Positions 1 through 8,957 are shown, counted from the stretch's first letter. The stretch is 33,357 nucleotides of DNA from DASTBU01 sp035711845 (GCA_035711845.1 DASTBU010000141.1:1-33357); one strand, 5' to 3'. A program made the numbers and translations. Notes: a model not told the origin generated them from the sequence alone.

Positions 1-26
1 TTGCCCGCGTCGTCTGGGGCGGCAGC

Positions 27-45
27 GCGAGACGCGTAGTCTCGC
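27..45. other. 7-bp inverted repeat
   Basis: GCGAGAC and GTCTCGC flank a 5-nt loop. There is no T tract, so it is not a convincing intrinsic terminator. Nothing else is recognisable in bases 1-200. Confidence 0.3.
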
Positions 46-204
46 CGCTAGCAGGTGCCATTTGGCCTCAGGTCGACGACCCGCCGCCTCGATCGCGGGC
101 TATACTGAAACGTTCCGTTGGCCGGCTCTGGACTGGTTGGCGCCGAACTGTGTGGACTTAGCAACAGGCCGTCCGTGCCGGTAAGTGATCGGGAGATTAA
201 GAGG

Positions 205-228
205 TCTGACGCAATTTCTGACACAATT
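205..228. repeat. 12-bp tandem repeat, two copies, beside the tRNA-Ser-like fragment
   Basis: TCTGACGCAATT is followed at once by TCTGACACAATT. A related 12-bp array lies at 22351-22386 near the other tRNA-Ser-like fragment. Short direct repeats beside a tRNA fragment resemble integrase arm-binding sites. That role is inference. Confidence 0.5.
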
Positions 229-279
229 CGGGTTTACGGACTCATCCACTCTCCTGCAAACTATTGATTCTAAAGACAC

Positions 280-321
280 GGAGAGATGTTGGAGTGGTCG
301 ATCGAGCACGCTTGGAAAGCG
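280..321 (+). pseudogene. tRNA-Ser(GGA) 5'-half fragment
   Basis: The sequence reads like the 5' half of a bacterial tRNA-Ser: a GGAGAGA acceptor strand, a GTGGTCGA-type D arm, and anticodon loop TTGGAAA with GGA at 314-316. Similarity fades just after the anticodon loop, and no T arm with the matching acceptor strand follows at the right distance. A nearly identical half (38 of 42 positions) lies at 22180-22221, also preceded by GATTCTAAA. I read it as a decayed tRNA gene or an attachment-site footprint, not a functional tRNA. Confidence 0.6.
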
Positions 322-470
322 AACCGCGCGAGCGACACCAAGCCACTCCGAAGCGCGTTAACACACCCGATCAGCGACTTAACCTACCAGAACTCTCGCT
401 CGGTGTCCGGTCTCCTTTTGCGACACGTAGTGTGGTCGCGTCCGCCGCGGCCGGCTTCGATTCTCTCCCT

Positions 471-1004
471 TCACTTGCCCGTGACAACGAACTGCTGGCA
501 GTCGCCCTGATTCTCAAATAGGCGGGGGAAGGTGAAATTGCTCCACCCACCGTTCCGGCAGCTGCCAACATTCGCGGGCGGGCCGCAAAGGCGGTCATTG
601 TTGGGCGTCGAGATGGTGTGCGGCTGTCCTTCTGGAATCATGAATACGTCGTACACCACAATCCGCTCGGACGTCAGATTCTTGGCTCTGTGGACATCCC
701 GATCGAATTCTTCGAAGGCCTGACCGGCTGTGTATGTTGTCTCCCCGCCGCATCCAACTTCGCGCGTCAGCGCGCCACTTTTCACAGCGACCAGTACAAC
801 GCCGGGATGATAGTGCCAGGGAGTCATCTCACCGGGCTCAATGGTCAATTCCCGCACGGACATGGTCGCCGGACCGTCGAAAAATTCCGAATGTGCGACC
901 GCCGCGTTCGCCACAAGGAAGTTGGGAGTGAGCGCGTACGCGCCCACCCCCAGGACAACCAGGGAGACCGCGAACGCGGAAGCGAATCGTTTCTTCAATG
1001 TCAT
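471..1004 (-). CDS. exported cupin-domain protein
   Basis: A 177-residue protein with an N-terminal hydrophobic signal or anchor (about residues 8-35), so probably exported or membrane-tethered. The core is a small cupin: motif 1 has WHYHPG with His64 and His66, and motif 2 supplies His105 in DRDVHRAKN. The glutamate usually found a few residues after the HxH pair is replaced by a hydrophobic residue, so metal binding may be altered. The C-terminus has several cysteines (CGPP, GSCRNGG), which suits an oxidising compartment. The start at 1004 is chosen over an upstream in-frame start because GGAGG sits seven bases before it and the signal peptide begins there. The substrate is not predictable. 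It stands alone, divergent from the sigma/kinase operon. Confidence 0.75.
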   Translation of the reverse strand: MTLKKRFASAFAVSLVVLGVGAYALTPNFLVANAAVAHSEFFDGPATMSVRELTIEPGEMTPWHYHPGVVLVAVKSGALTREVGCGGETTYTAGQAFEEFDRDVHRAKNLTSERIVVYDVFMIPEGQPHTISTPNNDRLCGPPANVGSCRNGGWSNFTFPRLFENQGDCQQFVVTGK

Positions 1005-1191
1005 GGAGTCCTCCTGTTGTGGGCTTCCGCGGGGAATGAGCTTGAACGCCACCGCCCCTGAGCCGTTGTGTCCGCAAGGACCACTCCGTCGATTTCTCCC
1101 CTGCTCCCCCGAGCAAGGAATCGCTGATGGCATGCGCTCTCCGTGTGTTCAGACGTGATCCGTCTGCCTCCTTTGCGATCCCTGTCGCTCA

Positions 1192-1220
1192 GTAAGGCGT
1201 AGTCCCGTGTGGAAACTCGC
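1192..1220. repeat. direct repeat, copy A, upstream of the sigma factor operon
   Basis: GTAAGGCGTAGTCC, a 5-nt variable segment, then GGAAACTCGCA. It matches copy B at 1659-1688. The surrounding stretch 1005-1778 carries no gene that I can support; its reading frames have no recognisable domains. Confidence 0.5.
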
Positions 1221-1658
1221 AACCGTTCGCCATCGGCCGCTCGCTCGCACGAATGGCCACTCGGGGAGAAAGAGGACGCTGCTTCAGAAAGACCGGCCGC
1301 TGATGGATGCGCAGCATGGGCCGTCACGCCCCAGCCGCCGGGTGGCCGTGGTTGCCGGAGGTTCGGAATCGCTGATGAGTTTGGCCTCACGCGTAGCCGC
1401 ACGGGGCCATTCTTCGAGGACAGACCACCCGGAAAGCGCACTCGGTATCAGATCAAGTCGAGGGGTGAGACGTTCAATCAGAAGGCGCGCTGGCGCGGCC
1501 ACGAAATACTGGCGGAAGTCGAACACACGCCCATTGGCCCGGCTTTGGGAGCGACGGCCGGCAGGCTACAATTCGGTCGACTGAGGCAGTCTCCCCGTCG
1601 CGCCTGCCATCACGTGTGAGGGTCAGTGCGGTCCTGGGACTGTTCCTCGCGTCAACTG

Positions 1659-1688
1659 GTAAGGCGTAGTCCAGCAGGAAAATTCGCA
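1659..1688. repeat. direct repeat, copy B, 91 bp before the sigma factor start
   Basis: GTAAGGCGTAGTCC, a 4-nt variable segment, then GGAAAATTCGCA, the second copy of the repeat at 1192-1220. The GGAAAA block resembles an ECF-type -35 element, so this could be an autoregulated promoter of the operon starting at 1779. That is inference. Confidence 0.45.
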
Positions 1689-1778
1689 GCGCGGTCCCGA
1701 TTCGTCGGTGTGTCGTCGTCCGCCAGCGGAGTGCGGTGATCCGGACACTCGCGACGGCTCGTCGGAAAGAAGGTTGAC

Positions 1779-2357
1779 GTGGCTTCTTCATCTGACGACA
1801 TCACAGGATGGCTCGCCCGCTGGAACAACGGCGATGAGACGGCACTGGAGAAGCTGGCTCCGCTCGTTTACCAGGAATTGCACCGGCTCGCTTCCAGGTA
1901 CATGTGCGGCGAGCGCTCGGGGCATCTGCTGCAGACCACAGCGCTGGTCAACGAAGCGTACCTGCGGCTGCACGAAACCAACCGCATTCATTGGCAGGAT
2001 CGGAATCATTTCTATGCAGTTGCGGCACGGGCCATGCGGAGGGTCCTGGTCGACTTTGCGCGTGCGCGCAACCAACACAAGCGAAATGGTGGGCGTCAGG
2101 TCTCGTTGGATGAAGCACTGGCGATTGGCAGCGATCGCAGCGCAGATATCGTCGCCCTCGACGACGCGCTGACGACGCTGGCGAAGGTCCATCAACGACA
2201 AAGTCAGATCGTGGAGCTGCGGTTCTTCGGGGGCCTGACCGAGCCGCACATTGCCCGAGTGCTCGGCGTTTCACCACGGACCGTGAGCAGCGATTGGCGC
2301 ATGGCGCGTTCGTGGCTGCTGCGCGAGCTCAATGGAGACGACGCTCGTGACCCCTGA
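1779..2357 (+). CDS. ECF-type RNA polymerase sigma factor (Sigma70_ECF, TIGR02999-like)
   Basis: A 192-residue sigma factor of the ECF-like type found mainly in Acidobacteria and Planctomycetes. Region 2 spans about residues 5-90 (ITGWLARWNNGDETALEKL, then LVNEAYLRLHE and RAMRRVLVDFARAR). Region 4 with its helix-turn-helix is at about 120-180 (VELRFFGGLTEPHIARVLGV, then SPRTVSSDWRMARSWL). It should redirect RNA polymerase to a small regulon. The start is GTG at 1779 with AAGAAGG about six bases upstream. Its 3' end overlaps the following kinase gene, so the two are translationally coupled. In this family the partner is usually a kinase rather than a classical anti-sigma factor, as seen here. 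Confidence 0.93.
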   Translation: MASSSDDITGWLARWNNGDETALEKLAPLVYQELHRLASRYMCGERSGHLLQTTALVNEAYLRLHETNRIHWQDRNHFYAVAARAMRRVLVDFARARNQHKRNGGRQVSLDEALAIGSDRSADIVALDDALTTLAKVHQRQSQIVELRFFGGLTEPHIARVLGVSPRTVSSDWRMARSWLLRELNGDDARDP

Positions 2358-5202
2358 ACACCATGAGCGGGTCGGCCGGCTGTTTCGGGATGCGCTGGAG
2401 CTGCCAGCCGGCGAACGCTCCTCGTTTCTGTCCACATCGTGTGATGGTGACGCTGCCCTGCAAAGGGAGGTTGAGTCCCTTCTCTCCTACGAAGCGGTGC
2501 GTCACGCGGCGATCGACGGATCTGCCATGGAAGCAGTCGGGCGGGCGATGGCCGTCGAGCAGTCGCAGTCCTGGGTCGGCCGGCAGGTGAGCCACTACCG
2601 CGTCTTGTCCCGACTGGGTGGCGGGGGCATGGGCGAGGTGTATCGCGCGCGAGACACTCGACTCGGCCGGGACGTTGCGATCAAAGCGTTGCCATTGGCG
2701 TTTGCGGGCGACAGCGCGCGGATGAGGCGATTCGAGGAGGAAGCGCGAACGGCCGGACAACTGAATCACCCGAACATCGTCGTCGTACACGACATTGGCG
2801 TACACGACGGCGCACCGTTCATCGTCACCGAAATGCTGGAGGGCGAGGACCTGCGGCAACAGTTGAACCGCGGGGCGTTGCCACACCGCCGCGCCATTGA
2901 CTATGCCCGACAGATTACGCAGGCGCTGGCCGCCACGCACGCGCGCGGCATCGTTCACCGCGATCTCAAGCCGGAGAATCTGCTGGTGACCCGCCAGGGC
3001 TGCGTGAAGATTCTCGACTTCGGTCTGGCGAAACTGACGGACAGGACGGATGTTCAGCCGTCGGTCGCGACGGAGCGGCTCGAAACCTCGCCCGGCTTCA
3101 TCGTCGGAACCATCGGCTACTTGGCTCCCGAACAGCTGCGCGGCGAGCGCGCGGATCACCGGGCCGACGTGTTCGCCTTCGGGGTCATCCTCCATGAAAT
3201 GCTGACCGGAAGACGTCCGTTCGAGCGCCCGTCGCCAAGCGAGGTCGTCGCGGCGATTCTGAAGGATGAACCACCAGACCTGGATACCGACACGGGCCTG
3301 ATCTCGCTCAACAGGATTGTGAGACGGTGCCTCGAAAAGGACCCCGAGCAGCGATTTCAGTCCGTGCGCGATCTTGGCTTCGCGCTGGACACGCTGTCGC
3401 CATCAGGAGAATCGGCGGGGGTACATGCTCCACTGTCGACTCAGGTCGGCCACGCGGATACACGCGGGATGCGCCGCTGGGCTACGGCGGGCGCGCTGCT
3501 GCTCACGTCGCTACTGAGTGCCGCCATCGGTGGGATGGCCGTCTGGAGCGCGCGGACGGTGCAGGCACCGCAACACGAAGTCGCGCGCTTTGTGCTGCCA
3601 GTCCAGCGCGGGACAATCCTGACTGGCGACCTCGAGCTCTCCCGCGATGGCGCATTTCTCGCGTACTCGATCGGCCGGCCCGGAGCAAGGACACTCTTCG
3701 TACGAAAGCTGGCGACGCCAGACGCCGATCCGCGCGCGGTGATCGAGGGAGGAGAGGGTCCGTTCTTTTCGCCGGATTCACAGTGGCTGGGATTCTTCGC
3801 CGACGGGAAGATGAAGAAGATCTCGATGCGCGGGGGCGCGCCAGTCACACTTGCCGATGCACCGAGCCAACGTGGTGCGGACTGGGGTGAGAACGGGTCG
3901 ATTGTGTTCGCTCCCATCGCGCGCGCGGGCCTCTTTCTCGTCTCCGAAAATGGTGGCGTACCCGAAGCGCTCAGTGCCCCTGACGAGCAGCGGCTCGAAA
4001 CAAGCCATGTCAACCCACGCTGGTTGCCTGGCGGTCGCCACGTGATCTACGTGGCGCGTGGGGAGACTCGAGCCGATCGACGGATCGCGGTGTTCTCGTT
4101 CAAGGATCGTCGAAGCCGAACGTTGCTCGCCGGTGATGCCGTTCCAAGGTACCTCTCCTCCGGCCACCTCACGTTCCTCCATCGGGGCAACCTGATGGCC
4201 GTGCCGTTCAGCGTTGATCGGGTAGAAACGAGAGGTACTCCGACGCTTGCGGTCGAGCGTGTCGGCGCATATGGCGTGTCCGACACTGGACTCCTCATGT
4301 ATGCGCCTGTCAATTCTGCGCCAGGAGAGAGGCTCGTGTGGGTGGATCGCCGGGGACAATCTACCGATATCGCCGCGCCAGTCAGGAGCTATAGCAACCC
4401 GAGGCTCTCTCCTGATGGGGGCCGCGTTGCCGTGACAGTTACGACTCTCGAGCAGAGCACCATCTGGATCTTCGATTTTCTTCGTGACGCGCTCGTGCGC
4501 CTGACGTTCGAAGGCCAAAGCGGGTGGCCGGTCTGGAGCCGCAACGGCCGCGAGGTAGTGTACGCATCCAACCGGGCTGGAACGTCGTGGGACATCTACA
4601 GGAAGTCGGCCGACGGAACCGGCGTCGAGGCGTCAATCCTGATCAAGCCTCTCCTGCAGATCCCCCATGCCGTCGCAACCGAGAGCGGCCTGCTCGCGTT
4701 GACCGAAATCGGGCCTTTGTCGTTCCACACGGCGATGATCTCGATGCGCGATGGAGCGCTGAGGATGAAAGCCAAGAACGCATGGACGCCAAGCCTGTCA
4801 CCCGATGGCCGCTGGTTGGCGTACACGTCGAACGATGCGGGCCGCTACGAAGTGTACGTGCAGCCGACGTCGGGCGCTGAAGGACGATGGCAGATCTCGA
4901 TGGAGGGAGGCGTCGAGCCGGTCTGGTCGGCGAGCGGCTCGGAGCTCTTCTACCGTCATGGCGATCAAGTGCTCGCCGTCGATGTGGCGACGAATTCAAC
5001 CTTCGAGTACAGAAAGCCACGCAAGATCTTCGAAGGCCGATACGCGCTCGGCGAAGTCAAGGACGACACACGCGCCTATGACGTCGCCCCGGACGGCCAT
5101 CGATTCCTGATGCTCAGACCGGAACCCGAGCCCCCGACCGACCTGAAGGTCGTCGTCAACTGGTCCGCCGAACTCCAGCGTCTCGGGCACACGAGAGAAT
5201 AG
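2332..5202 (+). CDS. transmembrane Ser/Thr protein kinase with TolB/WD40-like propeller (first of pair)
   Basis: A 956-residue receptor-like kinase. Residues 1-75 are a helical domain common before these kinases (LFRDALELPAGERSSFL). The kinase domain runs about 89-355: glycine loop GGGGMGEVYRARD, Lys118, HRDLKPEN with Asp211, DFG at 229-231, APE at 265-267. All key residues are present, so it should be active. A transmembrane helix at about 383-405 is followed by about 550 residues of PD40/TolB-like propeller repeats (LSPDGGRVAV, LSPDGRWLAYTSND), probably on the far side of the membrane. The ATG at 2332 lies inside the sigma factor gene; GTG at 2347 is an alternative with GGAG upstream. It likely senses an extracytoplasmic signal and acts with the sigma factor. 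Confidence 0.93.
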   Translation: METTLVTPEHHERVGRLFRDALELPAGERSSFLSTSCDGDAALQREVESLLSYEAVRHAAIDGSAMEAVGRAMAVEQSQSWVGRQVSHYRVLSRLGGGGMGEVYRARDTRLGRDVAIKALPLAFAGDSARMRRFEEEARTAGQLNHPNIVVVHDIGVHDGAPFIVTEMLEGEDLRQQLNRGALPHRRAIDYARQITQALAATHARGIVHRDLKPENLLVTRQGCVKILDFGLAKLTDRTDVQPSVATERLETSPGFIVGTIGYLAPEQLRGERADHRADVFAFGVILHEMLTGRRPFERPSPSEVVAAILKDEPPDLDTDTGLISLNRIVRRCLEKDPEQRFQSVRDLGFALDTLSPSGESAGVHAPLSTQVGHADTRGMRRWATAGALLLTSLLSAAIGGMAVWSARTVQAPQHEVARFVLPVQRGTILTGDLELSRDGAFLAYSIGRPGARTLFVRKLATPDADPRAVIEGGEGPFFSPDSQWLGFFADGKMKKISMRGGAPVTLADAPSQRGADWGENGSIVFAPIARAGLFLVSENGGVPEALSAPDEQRLETSHVNPRWLPGGRHVIYVARGETRADRRIAVFSFKDRRSRTLLAGDAVPRYLSSGHLTFLHRGNLMAVPFSVDRVETRGTPTLAVERVGAYGVSDTGLLMYAPVNSAPGERLVWVDRRGQSTDIAAPVRSYSNPRLSPDGGRVAVTVTTLEQSTIWIFDFLRDALVRLTFEGQSGWPVWSRNGREVVYASNRAGTSWDIYRKSADGTGVEASILIKPLLQIPHAVATESGLLALTEIGPLSFHTAMISMRDGALRMKAKNAWTPSLSPDGRWLAYTSNDAGRYEVYVQPTSGAEGRWQISMEGGVEPVWSASGSELFYRHGDQVLAVDVATNSTFEYRKPRKIFEGRYALGEVKDDTRAYDVAPDGHRFLMLRPEPEPPTDLKVVVNWSAELQRLGHTRE

Positions 5203-5211
5203 TCAGCGTCG

Positions 5212-7893
5212 ATGGACCTCACTGCCGGTCAGTGCATCGGCCCGTACGAGATCGCCTCGCCCCTCGGGGCTGGCGGCATGGGCGAGGTGTATCGGGCGCG
5301 CGACACGAAGCTGAAGCGCGATGTGGCGCTGAAGATCCTTCCCGCCCACGTCGCACGAGACGCCGAGCGTCTGGCGCGCTTCGAGCGCGAAGCGCGTGTC
5401 CTGGCGTCCCTCAATCATCCGCACATCGCGACGATTTATGGCGTCGACGAGACCGATGGTGTGCGGGCATTGATCCTCGAGCTCGTGGAAGGGCCGACGC
5501 TGGCCGAGCGGCTGGGCGGCGGTCCGATGCCGGTGCGCGAGGCGCTGTCAGCGGCGCGCCAGATCGCTGAAGCGCTCGATGCGGCGCACGAGAAGGGCAT
5601 CGTCCACCGTGACGTGAAGCCCGCCAACATCAAGGTGACGCCGGATGGCATCGTGAAGGTGCTCGACTTCGGGATTGCGAAGATGCGTGCGCCGGACGAC
5701 GCGGCGGTGGAGGCGTCCACGGTGACGACGGTCGGGACGCGCGTTGGGTCGCTGCTGGGAACGGCAGCCTACATGAGCCCGGAGCAGGCACGCGGGCAGG
5801 CGGTCGACAAGCGCAGTGACATCTGGGCGTTTGGCTGCGTGCTGTACGAGATGTTGACCGGACGCGCCGCGTTTGCCGGCGAGACAGTGACCGACACGCT
5901 GGCGCACGTGCTCGAGCGCGAGCCAGATTGGGACATGCTTCCTCCAGCGGCGCCGCCCCAGGTTCGCCGGCTTCTGCACCGCTGTCTCGAGAAAAGGCCG
6001 AAGGAACGCCTGCGCGACATCGGCGACGCGCGGATCGATCTGGACGAACGGTCGGGTATCGCGCCGGCGCTGTCCCGAACCGGGTTGTTGGCCTCCCGCC
6101 GCGTGATCGCGCTCTGGGCTGTCATCGGTGTAGCTGTTACCGCCGCTGTCGCGGGAGCCATCGGTTGGATCCTCAAGCCCACCTCCACTCCCGCTGTCAG
6201 CCGGTTCTCCCACGTCCTCGATCAGGACCTGCCGTTTACGAACGTGGCCAGGTCACTCGCGGCGGTCGCGCCCGACGGATCCGCAGTTGTCTACACCGCA
6301 GGCGGTCGACTGTTTCGCCGCGCACTCGACGAGCTGGAGGCGTACCCTATTCGCGGGACCGACGGGGTACCTTTGGCGCCCTTCTTCTCGCCCGATGGGC
6401 AGACGCTCGGCTACTGGGAGCAAGCGGCCGGCGAGCTCCGTCGGGTTGCGGTGGCGGGAGGAACACCGGTTTCGTTGACGCGAGCCACCGCCCTCTATGG
6501 CGCAAACTGGGAACGCGACGGCACGATCGTCTATGGCCAGCAGGACGGCATCTGGCGTGTGTCGGCGAACGGCGGCGAGCGGCAGCAGATCGTGCGAATC
6601 GAGGCGAACGAGCTGGTGTACGCGCCACGGATGCTACCAGATGGCAGAAGGGTTCTCTTCAGCCTCGTGAAGCGCGACGGAATGGTGGGACAGCCGACAG
6701 CCTGGGATACCGCGCGTGTCGTCGTACAGAGGCTTCAAACCGGCGAGCGCCGCGAGGTTGCGCGCGGCGGGGATCCGCGCATTGTGCAGAGCGGCCATCT
6801 CGTCTACGCGCTCGGCACCGTGCTGTTTGCAGTCCCGTTCGATCTCGAACGGCTGGAGGTACGCGGCGCGCCGACGCCCGTGATCGAAAACGTGCAACGT
6901 GGGGTGCGAGGCAGCGCCGGCCATGGCGGCAGCGCGAATTATGACGTCAGCTCGAACGGAACGCTCGTCTATGTCCCTGACTTCGCACTCGCAGCAGGTG
7001 TGCCTCGTCGCCTGCTGGCAGTGGACTTCTCAGGCAATTCGGTTCCATTGATCGACGATGAGCGGGATTTCTGGCGGCCGACAATCTCACCCGACGGCGG
7101 CCGTGTCGCCGTAGAGGTGGTTCAGCCAAATTTCTCGCCGCAAGTCTGGATCGTCGATCTGAAGCACCGGACGTTGAATCCAGTTGGCGGCGGCGTGACG
7201 GCTACTCCGGCCTGGACGCCCGACGGCACGTCGGTCATCTACAGGCGCAACGTAGGCGGCTTGTACAGACAGCCGGCCGACGGAAGCGGGGGCGCCCAGC
7301 TCCTCGTTGATTATGAACAAGCGGGTGGTGCGCGAGTCATGGACGTCTCTCGCGGAGGGGTCGTCGCGTTTGCGACAGGGCTCCCACAGGACGACATTCA
7401 AACGCTTCGCGTCGAGACCGGAACCGTGTCCGAGTTTCTGGCCACACCTGCTCGGGAGTATATGGCGAGCTTCTCGCCCGACGGTCGCTGGCTGGCGTAC
7501 ACCTCGAACGAGTCTGGGCGCGACGAAGTCTATGTCCGGCCGTTTCCACGAACTGAAGGCGTCGCGCGGCTTGTGTCGATCGGCGGCGGGTCCGGGCCGG
7601 TGTGGGCACCGAAAGGGTCCGCACTGTACTATCGAGGCGCGTCTGGCGACATGATGGCCGTCCCGGTGACGTTGGAGCCGACCTTTACATCCGGACGGCC
7701 GCGCACGTTATTCCGGTTTGCCGGCGTCTATCGAATGTCGGGCACCGCGACGGCGTACGACATCCATCCCGATGGCACGCGCTTCATCATGGTGTCCGAG
7801 CGCAAGGACGCCGCTCCGACTCCGCGTCAACAGGTCAACATCGTGCTCAACTGGTTCGAGGAGCTCCGCCGGCTCGCGCCCGCGACACGCTGA
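5212..7893 (+). CDS. transmembrane Ser/Thr protein kinase with TolB/WD40-like propeller (second of pair)
   Basis: An 893-residue paralogue of the preceding gene without its N-terminal helical domain. The kinase domain starts at about residue 11: GAGGMGEVYRARD, Lys41, HRDVKPANI with Asp134, DFG at 152-154, SPE in the activation segment, and SDIWAFGCVLYEML. One transmembrane helix lies at about 297-320. The rest is propeller sequence with PDG repeats (FSPDGRWLAYTSNES) and a closing strand ending LNWFEELRRL, matching the end of the first kinase (VNWSAELQRL). It starts nine bases after the first kinase stops, so it is the third gene of the operon. The two propellers differ, suggesting different ligands or a hetero-oligomer; that is inference. 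Confidence 0.93.
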   Translation: MDLTAGQCIGPYEIASPLGAGGMGEVYRARDTKLKRDVALKILPAHVARDAERLARFEREARVLASLNHPHIATIYGVDETDGVRALILELVEGPTLAERLGGGPMPVREALSAARQIAEALDAAHEKGIVHRDVKPANIKVTPDGIVKVLDFGIAKMRAPDDAAVEASTVTTVGTRVGSLLGTAAYMSPEQARGQAVDKRSDIWAFGCVLYEMLTGRAAFAGETVTDTLAHVLEREPDWDMLPPAAPPQVRRLLHRCLEKRPKERLRDIGDARIDLDERSGIAPALSRTGLLASRRVIALWAVIGVAVTAAVAGAIGWILKPTSTPAVSRFSHVLDQDLPFTNVARSLAAVAPDGSAVVYTAGGRLFRRALDELEAYPIRGTDGVPLAPFFSPDGQTLGYWEQAAGELRRVAVAGGTPVSLTRATALYGANWERDGTIVYGQQDGIWRVSANGGERQQIVRIEANELVYAPRMLPDGRRVLFSLVKRDGMVGQPTAWDTARVVVQRLQTGERREVARGGDPRIVQSGHLVYALGTVLFAVPFDLERLEVRGAPTPVIENVQRGVRGSAGHGGSANYDVSSNGTLVYVPDFALAAGVPRRLLAVDFSGNSVPLIDDERDFWRPTISPDGGRVAVEVVQPNFSPQVWIVDLKHRTLNPVGGGVTATPAWTPDGTSVIYRRNVGGLYRQPADGSGGAQLLVDYEQAGGARVMDVSRGGVVAFATGLPQDDIQTLRVETGTVSEFLATPAREYMASFSPDGRWLAYTSNESGRDEVYVRPFPRTEGVARLVSIGGGSGPVWAPKGSALYYRGASGDMMAVPVTLEPTFTSGRPRTLFRFAGVYRMSGTATAYDIHPDGTRFIMVSERKDAAPTPRQQVNIVLNWFEELRRLAPATR

Positions 7894-7974
7894 TAGTCGT
7901 CTTGGCCGGTCGCGGCCGCCTGTCTCCCTGAGCGGCCACGGGGCCGTGCCGACGGCACGAACCTGAGCCGGCGC

Positions 7975-8100
7975 ATGCCGCGCGCCTGCTCGGGGGCCAT
8001 GTACGCCGCGTGCCGAGGATCACGCCGAGCTGCGTGTTCGTCTGCGCGAACGTCGATGACTGCGCGAGGTCGATCGACGAAGCAGCGCTGGCCTCTCCCG
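7975..8100 (-). pseudogene. Ser/Thr kinase activation-segment remnant
   Basis: On the minus strand an open stretch reads DLAQSSTFAQTNTQLGVILG and, after a one-base shift, AAYMAPEQARGM. This is the activation segment of a kinase of the same family (normally ILGTAAYMAPEQARG). The N-lobe, HRD and DFG are absent. It is the relic of a third kinase gene, in opposite orientation to the intact pair. The 250 bases between the second kinase and vapC hold nothing else. Confidence 0.75.
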
Positions 8101-8149
8101 GACATTCGAAAGGCGCCGTTCGGGATTCATCAGCACGGTGGAGGCATGG

Positions 8150-8542
8150 TCAACGCCGCGCGGGTGGTGCGTAGAGCTTCAGTCCGGACATGCCCTTGAA
8201 GTCCGCGGTATTCAACGTCCAGAGGTACGCACCGTGTTCGAGCGCGCAGGCGGCAATCGCAATGTCCATCTCGCGGCCGCGGGCGCGAGGGAGCGCGCGG
8301 TAGAGTGTGGCCGCACGCGCCGCCTCCGCTGCCCCGAACGGCCGAGCGTCGCTCGACGGGAGCAGCGCCTCCTGATCCTCGATATCAGCAGCGGTCCGCG
8401 GACCCCGCAGCCACTCGTACAGCGCGAGCGCGGAGGTCGCAATCACGTGACCGTCCGCAACGGTCCGCTCGAGCGCCCAGAAGAGACGGCGCGGGCCGGT
8501 GAGCGCGTCAACGATGACCGCCGTGTCGAGATGCACGATCAT
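8150..8542 (-). CDS. vapC: VapC-like PIN-domain toxin
   Basis: A 130-residue PIN-domain ribonuclease. The acidic metal-binding set is visible: Asp6 (HLDTAVIVD), Glu43 (ALYEWLRG), Asp93 (GREMDIAIAACA) and Asp114 (LNTADFKGM). Proteins of this type cleave RNA, often tRNA, when freed from their antitoxin. Its start overlaps the antitoxin stop by four bases (ATGA at 8539-8542), the usual antitoxin-first arrangement. It appears full length. Confidence 0.9.
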   Translation of the reverse strand: MIVHLDTAVIVDALTGPRRLFWALERTVADGHVIATSALALYEWLRGPRTAADIEDQEALLPSSDARPFGAAEAARAATLYRALPRARGREMDIAIAACALEHGAYLWTLNTADFKGMSGLKLYAPPARR

Positions 8543-8817
8543 CGGCTCGGACGCGTCCAGCCCGAACGGCGCGAACGACGGACATCCCGCAGCTCACGGT
8601 CCACGTCTGCCTCCGAGCGCGTCGCCGGGCGCGACCCGATCCTGCGGAGGACGCCGAGCAACCGATCGCGCTCGGCCGGTGATAAACGCGCGTCGCGCGC
8701 CGTGTACTCCGCGATGGCTTCGCGGACGATGAGGCTTTGCGGTTTCCGCGACCGCTCCGCCGCTTTCTTCAACGCCGCGACGGTGTCGCTGTCGAGCGAG
8801 AACGTCACCTTGGGCAT
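8539..8817 (-). CDS. vapB: ribbon-helix-helix antitoxin (VapB/CopG-like)
   Basis: A 92-residue protein. The N-terminal 40 residues are a ribbon-helix-helix DNA-binding domain (beta strand PKVTFSLDSD, helices VAALKKAAERSR and SLIVREAIAEYTA). The C-terminal tail is charged and arginine-rich and should wrap the PIN toxin. It should bind its own promoter; a tandem 8-bp repeat lies directly upstream. No Shine-Dalgarno is visible. A TAGTAT box ends six bases before the ATG, suggesting a leaderless transcript. Confidence 0.85.
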   Translation of the reverse strand: MPKVTFSLDSDTVAALKKAAERSRKPQSLIVREAIAEYTARDARLSPAERDRLLGVLRRIGSRPATRSEADVDRELRDVRRSRRSGWTRPSR

Positions 8818-8823
8818 ACGGCA

Positions 8824-8839
8824 ATACTACCATACTACC
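8824..8839 (-). promoter_or_regulatory. probable vapBC operator and -10 region
   Basis: Two back-to-back copies of ATACTACC on the plus strand, read as GGTAGTAT on the gene's strand, end six bases before the vapB start. The proximal copy contains TAGTAT, a plausible -10. Short iterated boxes fit a ribbon-helix-helix operator. Confidence 0.5.
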
Positions 8840-8957
8840 GTCATGGCCTCCGGCCCGGCGCGGCTGACGCGCTTCCCTCTACACTTCGGAATTCAGGACG
8901 CGATGCACGGCGAGCACCGCGCGATCCCAGCTCTGTCGTTCTGCCTCACAGCAGCGC

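Noticed and set aside
280..470. Intact tRNA-Ser interrupted by a small intron (GGAGAGA pairs with TCTCTCC near 464)
   Set aside because: There is no room for the T-stem before TCTCTCC, and the insert is far too short for a group I intron.
1209..1619. 136-codon frame upstream of the sigma factor
   Set aside because: Arg/Pro/Gly-rich composition, no domain, and competing frames on both strands.
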